In this document: positions 35,423 through 45,476 of the stretch, piece by piece | How the letters are laid out: every line of letters starts with the position of its first letter | How positions within the stretch are numbered: the stretch's first letter is position 1 | From: Lapidilactobacillus concavus DSM 17758 | GTDB taxonomy: Bacteria > Bacillota > Bacilli > Lactobacillales > Lactobacillaceae | NCBI RefSeq assembly: GCF_001435835.1 | Contig: NZ_AZFX01000003.1 | Span: 62,001 to 126,000, forward strand | Direction of reading: 5' to 3' | Length of the DNA stretch: 64,000 nucleotides | Program-made: the position numbers and the translations under genes | Notes under the pieces: model-generated | Databases searched by the model: none | What the model saw: the letters and a program-made list of their open reading frames with translations, nothing else | What the model was told of the DNA's origin: nothing

Positions 35423-37609
35423 TTAGTTAGAAACACTTTCTTGTGCAATTTGAGTGCCATCCCGCACGATACGATATTGTGCCGATTGATTATCTTTGAC
35501 GGTAAAATGCAAAGTCAGAGAAGTATCATGACTGATCGTCAACGTTTGGTAAAGACTGTTAATATTGTTTTTCGCATCGCCGATATAAACTTGAACTGTA
35601 TTAGTAGCTGATGAGCTCGTGTTCGAGCTTGAGGATTGGCTGGCAGCCAAGTATGGAATCGTGATTGTCTTTGAGAAGCTCGTTTCCTTATTTGGATCGG
35701 AACCTTTAGACAGCGTAATTGTTAACGTATCGCCTGATTTCATCGCCGTGCCAGCTGCCGGAGACTGTGACATCACTAACCCACTCGCGACCGTATCAGA
35801 ATAATCATTTTCGACGACCAACTTCAAATTATGCTCATCCGCATAACTCTTAGCCTTCTCTTGATTATATTTTCCGGCCACCATATCTGCTAATTCAACA
35901 TTCGGACGACCCGTGCTAACGGTTAAGGTGATCGTTGTTTCAGACACGACAACTTCCTCGCCCGCTGCTGGGCTCTGTTCGACAATCTTGCCTGTATCAA
36001 CAGTTGTCGAACTGGTTGTCTTTTTAACGACCGTCAGCCCCTTTTGACGAAGCAAAGCCGCAACAGTTTCATAGTCTTGATTGCGATAATCTTCTAGGAC
36101 CATCGTTGGTAGTCCCGTACTAACGGTTAAGGTGATCGTCGTATCTTTCGGAACGACCTTCTTCCCCTTCTTCAGGCTTTGCTTGATAATTTCACCTGCA
36201 GGAACTGTTTCAGAAGTCTGCTCTTTTCGTTTCACAAAGAATCCGAGATTCCCCAGCTTCTCCGCAACAGTATCATAATTCTTACCCTTGTAATTTCCAA
36301 TCGTATAAGTTTTGGCACCTTCACTAATGACTAAACCGACTTTTGAACCATTCTTGACAGAACTACTCTCAACCGGCAAACTACGGATCACTAGGTCTTT
36401 AGCTACTTTTTGACTATATTCATAGCGCAAAGTTCCTAGCTCGAGATCACTCTTTTCTAGGGCAGCTCTAGCCTCACTTTGCGTCATGCCTGACATGTCT
36501 GGTACCTTCACATCACGATTGGTCACAATCAATGCGACGAAAATACCAATGACCGCAATTAACAACACGCCAATCCCAACCAAAAGTGGCCAGCGCATTT
36601 TACGTTTTGGCTTTGGTAACTTCTTAGGTGGCGCAACTTCTTCTGCGGGCGCAGATGTCGCGGATTGCGTCGCATGATTCGTCTTCGGAATTGGTCGTGT
36701 GTCGTCCAGATGACTCGGCATGATCTTGGTCTCGCCTAAAAGATCTTGGTCGACGATTGGCACAAACTTAGGTTCATTCCTACGAGCCGGATCTAGTGAC
36801 GTGCGCAAGCTTGCGGACATTTCATCTGCCGATTGAAAACGTTGCTTAGGATCTTTCGCAGTCGCTTTGAGGACGACATTTTCTAACGCTTGTGGAATTA
36901 CTGGATTCGTTTCACGAATCGAAGGGATATCTTCATGAAAGTGTTTCAAGGCGATTGTGACCGCTGAATCGCCGGCAAACGGCACTTTCCCGACGAGTAA
37001 CTCGTACAAAATAATACCCAACGCATAAATATCTGATTGTGGCGTCGGTAAACTGCCACGTGCTTGCTCAGGCGAAATATAATGCACCGACCCTAGCATT
37101 GAATTTGTCTGCGTCACCGATTCCTCACTTAACGCGACGGCAATCCCAAAGTCAGCAATCTTACTCTGCCCGTCCTCAGTCATCAATATATTCTGCGGCT
37201 TCAAATCTCGATGAATAATTCCCTTACTATGAGCCAGTTGAACCGCAGATAAAATCTGTGTCATAATCTCGATTACTTTGGTCAAGGGGAAGGGATAATG
37301 TTTCTCAATGTAGGCCTTAAGATTACTACCTGCAATATATTCCATGACAATATACTGGATGCCACGGTCTTCGCCGACGTCGTAAACACTGACAATATTA
37401 GGATGTGAAAGTTCACAAGTCGCCGATGCTTCCCGTTGAAATCTTCGAATTGTCGCTTGATCATGCTGTAAGTCCATTCGCAAAACTTTAACAGCAACTT
37501 GCCGGTGAAGGATCGTGTCTTCAGCCAAATAAACATTAGCCATCCCGCCTTCACCAAGCGTATCCAAGATTTCATAACGGCCAGAAACCAAATAGCCGCG
37601 TTCCATCAT
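35423..37609 (-). CDS. prkC: PASTA-domain serine/threonine protein kinase PrkC/StkP
   Basis: A membrane receptor kinase sensing cell-wall fragments or lipid II. 728 residues: kinase domain (about 11-270) with LGEGGMANVYLAED (P-loop), VAVKVL (Lys), HRDLKPQNIL (catalytic loop), DFGIA and GSVHYISPEQARG (activation segment, APE region); a juxtamembrane part; one transmembrane helix (about 345-367); then three or more extracellular PASTA repeats (about 370-590) and a C-terminal Ser-rich domain. The start ATGATG overlaps the stop of the phosphatase gene (ATGA), so expression is coupled with its antagonist. Confidence 0.96.
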   Translation of the reverse strand: MMERGYLVSGRYEILDTLGEGGMANVYLAEDTILHRQVAVKVLRMDLQHDQATIRRFQREASATCELSHPNIVSVYDVGEDRGIQYIVMEYIAGSNLKAYIEKHYPFPLTKVIEIMTQILSAVQLAHSKGIIHRDLKPQNILMTEDGQSKIADFGIAVALSEESVTQTNSMLGSVHYISPEQARGSLPTPQSDIYALGIILYELLVGKVPFAGDSAVTIALKHFHEDIPSIRETNPVIPQALENVVLKATAKDPKQRFQSADEMSASLRTSLDPARRNEPKFVPIVDQDLLGETKIMPSHLDDTRPIPKTNHATQSATSAPAEEVAPPKKLPKPKRKMRWPLLVGIGVLLIAVIGIFVALIVTNRDVKVPDMSGMTQSEARAALEKSDLELGTLRYEYSQKVAKDLVIRSLPVESSSVKNGSKVGLVISEGAKTYTIGNYKGKNYDTVAEKLGNLGFFVKRKEQTSETVPAGEIIKQSLKKGKKVVPKDTTITLTVSTGLPTMVLEDYRNQDYETVAALLRQKGLTVVKKTTSSTTVDTGKIVEQSPAAGEEVVVSETTITLTVSTGRPNVELADMVAGKYNQEKAKSYADEHNLKLVVENDYSDTVASGLVMSQSPAAGTAMKSGDTLTITLSKGSDPNKETSFSKTITIPYLAASQSSSSNTSSSATNTVQVYIGDAKNNINSLYQTLTISHDTSLTLHFTVKDNQSAQYRIVRDGTQIAQESVSN

Positions 37610-38364
37610 TGGTCTTGTCCCTCCGTTGATTGTGCCCCAGGCTGCAGTAATAACACGCTAATATTATCGCGGCCGCCATTGGCGTTAGCCTGAACGATCA
37701 AACGTTGTGCACGCTCCTTCAACGAAACATTTTCGGTCACCAAGATTTCTCGAATGACCTCATCAGTTACCATGTTCGTCAAGCCGTCACTACAGAGTAG
37801 AAACAAATCATCTTGATGCCAAACATCATTATTCGAGTCAGGTTGGACATCTTTAGAAACGCCCAATGTTCGTGTAATGACATTTTTTTGCGGATGACTG
37901 CGTGCTTCCTCTGGGCTGATTTTGCCGTACTTGACCAGCTCGTTGACCAGTGAATGATCCTCGGTGATCTGGTGCAATTCACCGTGACGCAACAAATAAC
38001 CACGACTATCACCAATATTCGTGATCACGTATCGATTGCCACTAATCATCAACGCTACAAACGTCGTGCCCATCCCTGTTAAATCCGAGAATTTACTCGA
38101 GACTTCAATGATGCGATTATTCTCGTTGGTCAGTTCCTTAAGCAACCAATCCTTGAGATCAAAAACCGTCGAAATATCGGTCTGCGTGAAGTCATGGCCA
38201 ATCTGTGAGACGGCCATTTCTGAAGCGACATCGCCGCCGAGATGACCTCCCATGCCATCTGCAACAACTGCAAAGATGACATCAGCTTGATTTTTAAAAG
38301 CAGCGACGAAATCCTGGTTATTCGCACGACGCTTGCCAATATCTGTTAAATATACAATATCCAT
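37606..38364 (-). CDS. stp: PP2C-type serine/threonine phosphatase Stp/PrpC
   Basis: Dephosphorylates PrkC and its targets. 252 residues from MDIVYLTDIGKRRANNQD, with metal-site motifs VADGMGGHLGGDVAS, TNIGDSRGYLL, EDHSLVNELV and LLCSDGLTNMV, and GRDNISVLLL near the C terminus. I chose the ATG at 38364, where GAGTGGTG lies six bases upstream, over a GTG 12 bases earlier. It is encoded between rsmB and prkC. Confidence 0.96.
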   Translation of the reverse strand: MDIVYLTDIGKRRANNQDFVAAFKNQADVIFAVVADGMGGHLGGDVASEMAVSQIGHDFTQTDISTVFDLKDWLLKELTNENNRIIEVSSKFSDLTGMGTTFVALMISGNRYVITNIGDSRGYLLRHGELHQITEDHSLVNELVKYGKISPEEARSHPQKNVITRTLGVSKDVQPDSNNDVWHQDDLFLLCSDGLTNMVTDEVIREILVTENVSLKERAQRLIVQANANGGRDNISVLLLQPGAQSTEGQDQ

Positions 38365-38376
38365 TTTTTGCACCAC

Positions 38377-39720
38377 TCAGTTTATTCGTTTTAAACAAGC
38401 TATGAAAAATCCGTCTGTTTGGTAATCATCCATCAATAGCTGAAATTGTTTTTGATCGCCGGACCACTGAATATCTTGCGCGGCCTTAACTGGCACCAAC
38501 TCAAAGTTAGTGTGTTTCTGCAAAAACGCTTGAATCACATCTTGGTTTTCAGCAGCTAAAATCGTGCAGGTACTATACACGACTAAGCCATTAACCTTAA
38601 CTTTACGAGCGACTGCAGACAGAATGTCTAATTGGATCTTGGGCAAGTTTGCAATATCTTGTTCATGTTTGGCATAACGAATTTCTGGTTTACGTCTCAT
38701 TAATCCGAGCCCTGAACAAGGTGCATCCACGAGAATACGATCAAAATAGGCATCTTTAAATTCCTTATCGACACGTCTGGCATCCAATTCCTTCGTCACG
38801 ACCCGGTCCGAAACACCCAATCGACGTGCATTATCATCGACCAAATCAAGTTTGTGTTGATGAATATCGAGTGCAATCACACGGCCACCAGAATGTGGAT
38901 CTAAGTAACTGGCAATGTGCGTGGTTTTACCCCCGGGCGCAGAACACGCATCGAGGACTTGATCACCGGGGCGCAGCTGCAAACTTGGCGCAACCAGCAT
39001 TGAACTTTCATCCTGAACCGTCAATTGACCTTGCTGAAATTGAATGAGCTGGGCAAAGTTGCCCCCCTCCGCCGTGATCCCGACTGGACTGAGGCGACTT
39101 GTAGCTAAATCAGGAAGTTCCTCACCCAGTGATGTCAATAAGTCGTCACGTGTCACTTTAACCGTATTAACTCGGGCAGATGCGCGTGGTGGCTGATTAA
39201 CTTGTGCCAACATGGATTCCGTCTTTTCAGCTCCGTATTGTTCAATTAAACGGTGCGTCAGCCACAAGGGCATGCTATGCGTGATTGCGAGTCGCTGCTC
39301 CGTGTCGGTAATTTGTTGATAATCTTGTTCGCCGTGACGCTGAACGTGACGTAAGACGGCGTTCACTAATTTCGTGTAACGCCCATGATCACGCGTCTTT
39401 GCGATTTCATTAGCTTCATTAAGAATTGCATGTGCTGGCACCTTGTCGAGGAAAAAGAGTTGATAAAGTGAAACACGCAGTAACACTTTGATCCATAGCG
39501 GCAAATCTTCTGACCTTTTGACAAAAGACTCCCAATTATAGTCAAGACGCAGCTGCCATTGGATCGTTCCATAAACCAATCGCGTGACCAAATGACGATC
39601 AACTTCCGATAGATCTTCATTTTGTAAGAGATGATTCAGACTTAGGTTTGCGTAACGATGCTGTTTTTCAATTCCTTCAAGTAAAGTTACGGCTAAATAT
39701 CGTGCTGATTTTTTTTGCAT
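38377..39720 (-). CDS. rsmB: 16S rRNA (cytosine-967-C5)-methyltransferase RsmB
   Basis: Methylates C967 of 16S rRNA. 447 residues: N-terminal NusB-like RNA-binding domain (about 1-140), then the RsmB/NOP methyltransferase domain with DACSAPGGKTTHIA (SAM motif I), DAPCSGLGLMRRKP (motif IV, first Cys) and YSTCTI (motif VI, catalytic Cys). The ATG overlaps the stop of fmt by one base (TAATG). Confidence 0.96.
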   Translation of the reverse strand: MQKKSARYLAVTLLEGIEKQHRYANLSLNHLLQNEDLSEVDRHLVTRLVYGTIQWQLRLDYNWESFVKRSEDLPLWIKVLLRVSLYQLFFLDKVPAHAILNEANEIAKTRDHGRYTKLVNAVLRHVQRHGEQDYQQITDTEQRLAITHSMPLWLTHRLIEQYGAEKTESMLAQVNQPPRASARVNTVKVTRDDLLTSLGEELPDLATSRLSPVGITAEGGNFAQLIQFQQGQLTVQDESSMLVAPSLQLRPGDQVLDACSAPGGKTTHIASYLDPHSGGRVIALDIHQHKLDLVDDNARRLGVSDRVVTKELDARRVDKEFKDAYFDRILVDAPCSGLGLMRRKPEIRYAKHEQDIANLPKIQLDILSAVARKVKVNGLVVYSTCTILAAENQDVIQAFLQKHTNFELVPVKAAQDIQWSGDQKQFQLLMDDYQTDGFFIACLKRIN

Positions 39721-40670
39721 TAAGCTTCAATCACCTTCTGGCCGGCGACTAATTCGCGGCCATTCCCATTCATAAAGTCATTAATAGACATTTCTTTCTT
39801 GCCTGCCAATTGTAGTCGATCGATTGCCCAAACAGAGCCTGAACCTGCGGCTAACCACAAGTTCTTCTTATCAGCCTTCACCACATGACCGGGCTCCAAA
39901 CTCGTTGACAAGTCAGCCTGGTGACTCGCCCAAATCTTGATTCGCTGGTCGCCTATGGCAAGATAAGCCACGGGATCTGGGTTCAGAGCACGAACTTTAT
40001 TTGTCAACTGTAACGCCGTTAAATTCAAGTCAAGCTGTTCTTCTTCTGGTGCAATATTCGGTGCGATCGTCACCTTCTCAGGATCCTGCGGCACCTTAAC
40101 GATTGAACCTGAAATAATTTTAGGCAACGTTTCAAGCAAGAGATCGCGTCCAGCAAGACTCAACTTAGCAAAGACATCCTCACTAGTGTCTCTCGGTGCG
40201 ATTGGAACTTTAACTTGGCTAAACATATCGCCAGCATCCATCTTAGAGACCATTTCCATGATCGTTACACCAGTTTCGGTATCTCCATTCATGATTGCAC
40301 GCTGAATTGGCGCACCACCACGATACTGAGGTAACAACGATCCATGCACATTAACAGGCATGATCTTCGCTGCAGCTAAGAGTGACTTAGGTAAAAATTG
40401 GCCAAAAGCAGCAGTGACGATCAAATCCGGTGCCAATGCGATTAATTGTGCGAGTTCTGGACTTTTAGTTAACTTCTCAGGTTGATAAACAGGTAATTTT
40501 AATTCCTGTGCCGCTAATTTAACTGGTGAAGCCGTCAACGTACGCTTGCGGCCAACCGGTTTATCCGGTTGGGTCACAACCGCCAAGACTTGATAGTCTG
40601 GATTGCCGTCCAGTGCTCGTAAAATTGGAACAGCAAATTGTGGGGTACCCATAAATAGGATTGTTGTCAT
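39720..40670 (-). CDS. fmt: Methionyl-tRNA formyltransferase
   Basis: Formylates initiator Met-tRNA using 10-formyl-tetrahydrofolate. 316 residues: MTTILFMGTPQFAVPILRAL (N terminus) and NVHGSLLPQYRGGAPIQRAIMNGD (catalytic Asn, His, Asp region) are diagnostic. C-terminal tRNA-binding barrel (about 205-316). It lies between priA and rsmB. Peptide deformylase, its usual neighbour in other bacteria, is not here. Confidence 0.97.
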   Translation of the reverse strand: MTTILFMGTPQFAVPILRALDGNPDYQVLAVVTQPDKPVGRKRTLTASPVKLAAQELKLPVYQPEKLTKSPELAQLIALAPDLIVTAAFGQFLPKSLLAAAKIMPVNVHGSLLPQYRGGAPIQRAIMNGDTETGVTIMEMVSKMDAGDMFSQVKVPIAPRDTSEDVFAKLSLAGRDLLLETLPKIISGSIVKVPQDPEKVTIAPNIAPEEEQLDLNLTALQLTNKVRALNPDPVAYLAIGDQRIKIWASHQADLSTSLEPGHVVKADKKNLWLAAGSGSVWAIDRLQLAGKKEMSINDFMNGNGRELVAGQKVIEA

Positions 40671-40690
40671 GTTTTAACTCCTTAATCGAA

Positions 40691-43102
40691 TTACATAAAC
40701 TGTAGCGGTTCACGATCGATGCGTAATTGAAACCCTCGATTGTTTTTGCCTTGCATGTTCATTATAAGGGTCTGCAGGGCTATGAGCAAACGCGGTTCGT
40801 TTTTATATTTGATGATCAATTGGTAATAGTATTGGTTGTTAACGCGCGTGATCATACGTGGCGTCGGCCCTAAGACAATGGCTTGTGGCGATAATTTTGG
40901 CTGCAACCAACGCTGGATCTGGTAAACTTTTTTGACGGCCTGATCTTCTTGCGCATGGTTCACCGAAATCAAAACTGTATAAAAATACGGCGGATAGCCT
41001 CCCTGATGACGTAATCTCATCTCAGTCTGGTAAAACGTCTCATAGTCTTGCTTGGCTGCAAGTTGAATTGCGTAATTATCCGGATTATAAGTCTGAATGA
41101 AGACTTGCCCGGATTTAGCCGCACGCCCGGCACGCCCGCTGACCTGAGTCAACAGCTGAAAAGTACGTTCACTTGCACGAAAATCTGGTAAACTCAATGA
41201 CGTATCCGCATTGATCACACCAACCAGTGTCACCTCTGGAAAATCGAGTCCCTTGGCAATCATTTGCGTGCCCAAAAGGATGTCTGCCTCATGACGTCCG
41301 AATTGACGAATGATCCGTTGATGACCACCCTTTCGAGAGGTTGTATCGACATCCATTCGCAATAAGCGCGCTTCTGGGAAGAGTTCCTGCAACTGCTGCT
41401 CGATTTTTTGTGTTCCCACACCATAATCCCGAATCTTTGAACTATGACATGCTGGGCAAGTCGCTGGAATTGGTTCTTGATGATCACAATAATGACACTT
41501 CAATGCTTGAATATCACGATGCAGCGTCAATGAGATATCGCAATTCGGACACTTAATCACATGACCGCAATCGCGACACATGATGAAGTTTGCATAACCA
41601 CGCCGATTAAGTAATAAGACACTTTGTTCGTGACGCTCAAGTCGTTTCTTGACTTCAGTGATCAATTGCAATGAAAAATCCGACTTACCCGCGACTTTTT
41701 CAGCTTGGCGCATATCAACGACATTAACCGTAGGCATCTGGATCTGGTTAGGCCGTTTCGTCAGCTTCAACAACTGGTAACGTCCCTTTTGTGCGCGGGC
41801 ACGTGACTCCAATGATGGCGTGGCACTTCCTAGGATAACAGGACAATGATAAGTCTCTGCACGCTTCAGAATCACATCACGGGCATGATAGCGAGGCATA
41901 TCGTCTTGCTTATAACTTCCTTCGTGCTCCTCGTCCATAATCAGTACGCCAATATTCTTTAACGGTGCAAATGCTGCCGAACGAGCGCCCACAACCACTT
42001 GTGCCTCACCTCGTTCGATGCGTCGCCATTCATCATAGCGCTCACCAATGGACAAGCCACTATGTAATACTGCCACCTCATGTGGAAAGCGGCTTTGAAC
42101 ACGCTCGACCATCTGTGGCGTTAACGATATTTCCGGTACCAACATCAACGCTGTTTTCCCCTGTTGCCGTGCATAAGCGATCGCATCTAAATAAACTTCA
42201 GTCTTGCCACTCCCAGTAACGCCCTCCAACAAAAAGGTCTGATTCTGTGCATCGCTAATTGCCGCAATAATGGCTTCATATGCCGCCTGTTGTTCATCGG
42301 TTAACTGCTGTTTAGTCGTCGTGACGGATTCAACTTCTGGTTGCCGGTAAACTTCAACCAGTGCCTCTTTAAGCCAGCCCTTTTGAACGGCTTGAGTCAA
42401 TGTTGACGACTTCAATTCAGGCAATTGTGCCTGCCAAGTTTTAACATTGCCTGCAAAGGAAGGTTCTGCGACCAATAATTGTAATAATTGCCGTTGCTGG
42501 ACTGCATTAGCTCGTGCCTGATTAAAAAGATCCTGATACTCAGTCATTTGCAAACATCCTGAGTACTGCTTTTCTTGCTTAATTTTAGTTTTTTGCTTGA
42601 TTTGATACTCAATCCGCAATTGTTGAGACTGCTCCAGTCGTTTAAGATGCGCTAACAAAGCCGAATCAATCTTGTCCGGAATCAAGCCACTTGCCTCGTG
42701 ATCCAGTAGCTGATTGACTGGGTCATTTTCTGCCAAAGGTGCTGTCAGATAAAAGCGGCGTTGATAATTAGCCCGTAATGCACTCGGCAGCATCGTTTGC
42801 AGACAACTGATCAGGAATGAGAACGTGTCCTCAGCCAACCAACTTGCTAAACCCAACATTTCAGCGTTGAGTACAGGATCGAGGTCGAGAATCTGTGCGA
42901 TTGGTTTCAGGCGTCCCGCAAATTCCGACTTGTCTTGGGTACGCCAAATAAATCCTTGACGCAAGTGTCCAGAACGCCCAAAAGGCACCAGAACACGTAC
43001 ACCAGGGACGGCGATATCACTTAATTCTTCTGGTATTTCATAATCAAAAGGGCGATTTGTTTGCTGTGCAGGAATATCAATGATGACCTGTGCAACTGCC
43101 AT
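40691..43102 (-). CDS. priA: Primosomal replication restart helicase PriA
   Basis: Reloads the replisome at collapsed forks. 803 residues: N-terminal DNA-binding domain, helicase motif I LLEGVTGSGKTEVYL (about 292-306), DEEHEGSYKQDD (motif II), LGSATPSLES (motif III), zinc-binding cysteines in CRDCGHVIKCPNCD and CHYCDHQEP...CPACHSS (about 505-545), and GTQMIAKGLDFP plus QVSGRAGRA (motifs V and VI). GGAGGGT precedes the ATG. Confidence 0.97.
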   Translation of the reverse strand: MAVAQVIIDIPAQQTNRPFDYEIPEELSDIAVPGVRVLVPFGRSGHLRQGFIWRTQDKSEFAGRLKPIAQILDLDPVLNAEMLGLASWLAEDTFSFLISCLQTMLPSALRANYQRRFYLTAPLAENDPVNQLLDHEASGLIPDKIDSALLAHLKRLEQSQQLRIEYQIKQKTKIKQEKQYSGCLQMTEYQDLFNQARANAVQQRQLLQLLVAEPSFAGNVKTWQAQLPELKSSTLTQAVQKGWLKEALVEVYRQPEVESVTTTKQQLTDEQQAAYEAIIAAISDAQNQTFLLEGVTGSGKTEVYLDAIAYARQQGKTALMLVPEISLTPQMVERVQSRFPHEVAVLHSGLSIGERYDEWRRIERGEAQVVVGARSAAFAPLKNIGVLIMDEEHEGSYKQDDMPRYHARDVILKRAETYHCPVILGSATPSLESRARAQKGRYQLLKLTKRPNQIQMPTVNVVDMRQAEKVAGKSDFSLQLITEVKKRLERHEQSVLLLNRRGYANFIMCRDCGHVIKCPNCDISLTLHRDIQALKCHYCDHQEPIPATCPACHSSKIRDYGVGTQKIEQQLQELFPEARLLRMDVDTTSRKGGHQRIIRQFGRHEADILLGTQMIAKGLDFPEVTLVGVINADTSLSLPDFRASERTFQLLTQVSGRAGRAAKSGQVFIQTYNPDNYAIQLAAKQDYETFYQTEMRLRHQGGYPPYFYTVLISVNHAQEDQAVKKVYQIQRWLQPKLSPQAIVLGPTPRMITRVNNQYYYQLIIKYKNEPRLLIALQTLIMNMQGKNNRGFQLRIDREPLQFM

Positions 43103-43122
43103 ATAAACCCTCCAAACTTCAT

Positions 43123-44331
43123 TTACTGCAGACGTTCACCGATCTCTTGAACGATTTTTAGCGCCATTTGCGATTTTGTCATCAATGGTAACTCAATCAC
43201 CTGACCATCCTTAAAGAACATGGTTCCGGCATTATTGTTCGAATTAAATCCGCTCGTCGGTTGACCCACCTGATTTGCCACAATCAGATCGACATTCTTA
43301 GCGTTCAATTTTTTAGCGGCGTTGACCTGCAACGACTCCGTTTCGGCGGCAAAGCCTGCAACGAATTGTCGTTTCTTGTGTTGTCCTAATCCGGCTAAGA
43401 TGTCTGGATTCTTCACGAGTTGTAACGTTAATTCATCTTGACCTGCCACCTTCTTGATCTTCTGTGTTGCAGGTTTAGCAACACGAAAATCCGAAGGTGC
43501 TGCAGCCATAATCACAACATCTGCGGTAGCAAAGCGTGATTCAACTGCTTCTTGTAATTGGCTAACTGTCATGACGCTTACAACGTCTATGCCAGGCAAC
43601 GGCTGTACCTCCGGCCGAGTCGTCACCAGGGTAACTGTTGCACCAAGCAGACTCGCGGCATTGGCAAGCTCGGTCCCCATCTTACCTGAGGAACGATTGC
43701 TAATGTAGCGAACCGGATCAATAGCCTCTTGGGTCCCACCCGCCGTAACGATCACTTGTTTCCCCGCTAAAACTTGTGGATGGGAAAAACGATAATAAGC
43801 TTCACCAACTAGTTTCACGATTGTTTCGGGTTCGGGTAAGCGTCCTTTCGCCTCGTAGCCTTCAGCCAACGGACCCACTTCCGGTGCGAAAACTTGAAAG
43901 CCGCTCTCTTTCAACTGATAAAGATTGCGCTGAGTGGCGTGTTGACGATACATCACATCATTCATCGCAGGAAAAAGATAGACAGGTTTATCTGATGCCA
44001 AAACCGCCGTGGTCGCTAAATTATCGGCCATCCCCATCGCAATCTTTGCAATTGTGTTTGCGGTTACTGGCGCGACGATCACCAAATCTGCCCACAGAGG
44101 TAAGTCGAGATGACTTAATTCAGTTTGATTCTCGGTTAAATAGTCATCGCCATAAACAGGATTCTGACTGACCGTCGCCAACGTCTTAGCCGTCACAAAT
44201 GCAGTTGCGTTAGCGGTCATCACGACTTTAACTTCTGCACCAGCTTTGATCAGTAAACGAACCAACTGGGGCATTTTGTATGCCGCAATGCCACCGGTCA
44301 CAATCAATAACACTTTTTTGCCAGAAAACAT
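43123..44331 (-). CDS. coaBC: Bifunctional phosphopantothenoylcysteine decarboxylase/synthetase
   Basis: Two consecutive steps of coenzyme A synthesis: cysteine addition to 4'-phosphopantothenate (CoaB, C-terminal half) and decarboxylation (CoaC, flavin-dependent N-terminal half). 402 residues; VLLIVTGGIAAYKMPQLVR, the PAMNDVMY active-site region (Asn), and GGTQEAIDPVRYISNRSSGKMG of CoaB are all present. GAGGTGATGAC precedes the ATG. A terminator separates it from rpoZ upstream. Confidence 0.96.
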   Translation of the reverse strand: MFSGKKVLLIVTGGIAAYKMPQLVRLLIKAGAEVKVVMTANATAFVTAKTLATVSQNPVYGDDYLTENQTELSHLDLPLWADLVIVAPVTANTIAKIAMGMADNLATTAVLASDKPVYLFPAMNDVMYRQHATQRNLYQLKESGFQVFAPEVGPLAEGYEAKGRLPEPETIVKLVGEAYYRFSHPQVLAGKQVIVTAGGTQEAIDPVRYISNRSSGKMGTELANAASLLGATVTLVTTRPEVQPLPGIDVVSVMTVSQLQEAVESRFATADVVIMAAAPSDFRVAKPATQKIKKVAGQDELTLQLVKNPDILAGLGQHKKRQFVAGFAAETESLQVNAAKKLNAKNVDLIVANQVGQPTSGFNSNNNAGTMFFKDGQVIELPLMTKSQMALKIVQEIGERLQ

Positions 44332-44346
44332 GTCATCACCTCAATG

Positions 44347-44388
44347 AAAAAATAGCCTTCTGAAAACTCGCAACGAGTTGAGAAGGCT
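44347..44388 (-). terminator. Terminator after rpoZ
   Basis: AGCCTTCT (44354-44361) and AGAAGGCT (44381-44388) with inner AACTCG/CGAGTT pairs and a TTG loop; the minus strand continues ATTTTTT. It begins within about 10 bases of the rpoZ stop. Confidence 0.85.
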
Positions 44389-44394
44389 CAAAAT

Positions 44395-44715
44395 TTATTC
44401 GTTTGCTTGTGAATCATCTGACGCTTGCTTTTTCTGTTTGGCATCACGATCTGCCTGAATTGCTTCGTCTTCTTGTGCCTTTTGGTCGATGGCTTCGGCT
44501 TCAGCTTCCTTTAAATCAGAATGTGGGTCAATTGTGATCTTACCAGCTGAAATTTCTTCAAGAGCCATACCAACCGTTTTTGATGACTTATAATCATCTA
44601 GCATTTCAAACGAGCCGGTTTCAATCTGGTGCGCACGCTTCGCGGCAAGAATCGCCAATGAATAACGTGAGTCAACCTTGGATAATAGTTTATCGATCGA
44701 TGGGTATGAAATCAT
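44395..44715 (-). CDS. rpoZ: RNA polymerase omega subunit
   Basis: A 106-residue small RNA polymerase subunit assisting assembly of beta'. [20 protein letters not shown] and [10 protein letters not shown] are the family motif, and [16 protein letters not shown] ends the conserved core (about residue 60). The C-terminal 45 residues form a highly charged, Ala/Gln/Lys/Asp-rich tail. The start is one base after the gmk stop, so the two are coupled. Confidence 0.95.
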   Translation of the reverse strand: MISYPSIDKLLSKVDSRYSLAILAAKRAHQIETGSFEMLDDYKSSKTVGMALEEISAGKITIDPHSDLKEAEAEAIDQKAQEDEAIQADRDAKQKKQASDDSQANE

Positions 44716-44716
44716 T

Positions 44717-45331
44717 CTAGTTATCTCCTAACATCTTTTGGTAAGAGCTCAAAACGCGAGCAACACGTAAATGCTCACTGGCAATGATCTGCTCAATACG
44801 CTGAACAGCAAGATCAACCTTGTCATTCACGACCACATAATCATAGTTGGTCATCAGATTGATTTCCTCACGCGCTTTAATCATGCGTTTCTTGATCGTC
44901 TCTGAATCATCGGTACCACGTTTCTCGATTCGTTGTTGCAGACTATGCAAATCAGGTGGCGCTAAGAAAATAAAGACGCCATTGCTAACTTTACTCCGAA
45001 CTTGCATGGCACCCTTTACTTCAATCTCCAACAAGACATCTTGACCGTTATCAAGCATCTGATTGACATACTTCAGAGGTGTACCATAGTAATTATCAAC
45101 GTATTGGGCATACTCAAGCATACCACCATTGGCGATTTCGTGCTCGAATTCATCCTTACTAACGAAGTAATAGTCAACCCCATTGACCTCGCGTGCACGT
45201 GGCTGACGAGTTGTCATTGAGATCGAGTACTTAAATTGTTGCCCATATTTTTTAACCATAGCTTGGCGAACCGTTCCCTTGCCAACACCAGAGGGTCCAG
45301 ATAAAACAATCAACATTCCTTTTTCCGACAT
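44717..45331 (-). CDS. gmk: Guanylate kinase
   Basis: Phosphorylates GMP to GDP, and controls the supply of GTP and (p)ppGpp precursors. 204 residues from [20 protein letters not shown]-loop [28 protein letters not shown] (GMP site), LLEIEVKGA and FIFLAPP follow. A longer frame of 225 residues begins in the promoter region and is rejected: AGGAG lies about eight bases before the ATG at 45331. First gene of gmk-rpoZ. Confidence 0.96.
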   Translation of the reverse strand: MSEKGMLIVLSGPSGVGKGTVRQAMVKKYGQQFKYSISMTTRQPRAREVNGVDYYFVSKDEFEHEIANGGMLEYAQYVDNYYGTPLKYVNQMLDNGQDVLLEIEVKGAMQVRSKVSNGVFIFLAPPDLHSLQQRIEKRGTDDSETIKKRMIKAREEINLMTNYDYVVVNDKVDLAVQRIEQIIASEHLRVARVLSSYQKMLGDN

Positions 45332-45370
45332 GAAAAAGCTCCTAAACAAATCACTTAATAGATATATAAT

Positions 45371-45432
45371 GCCTTTTTTTGGAACTTTTTTCAAGTCTTA
45401 TCTCAATTTAGAACCAGTCTTGCCTCAATTAA
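45371..45432 (-). promoter_or_regulatory. gmk promoter with paired upstream direct repeats
   Basis: Minus-strand TTGAAA (45389-45394) lies 17 bases upstream of CATTAT, which overlaps TATATA; I cannot decide which is the true -10. Upstream of the -35 are two copies of an AGTCTT(A/G)(T/C)CTCAATT element on the plus strand, at 45394-45408 and 45416-45430. They are 22 bp apart, about two helical turns. An inverted, partial copy (CAAGATTGAG) follows at about 45435-45445. Confidence 0.45.
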
Positions 45433-45476
45433 CGACAAGATTGAGAAGAATCTTTTGAGAATTTTTTTAATTTTTC

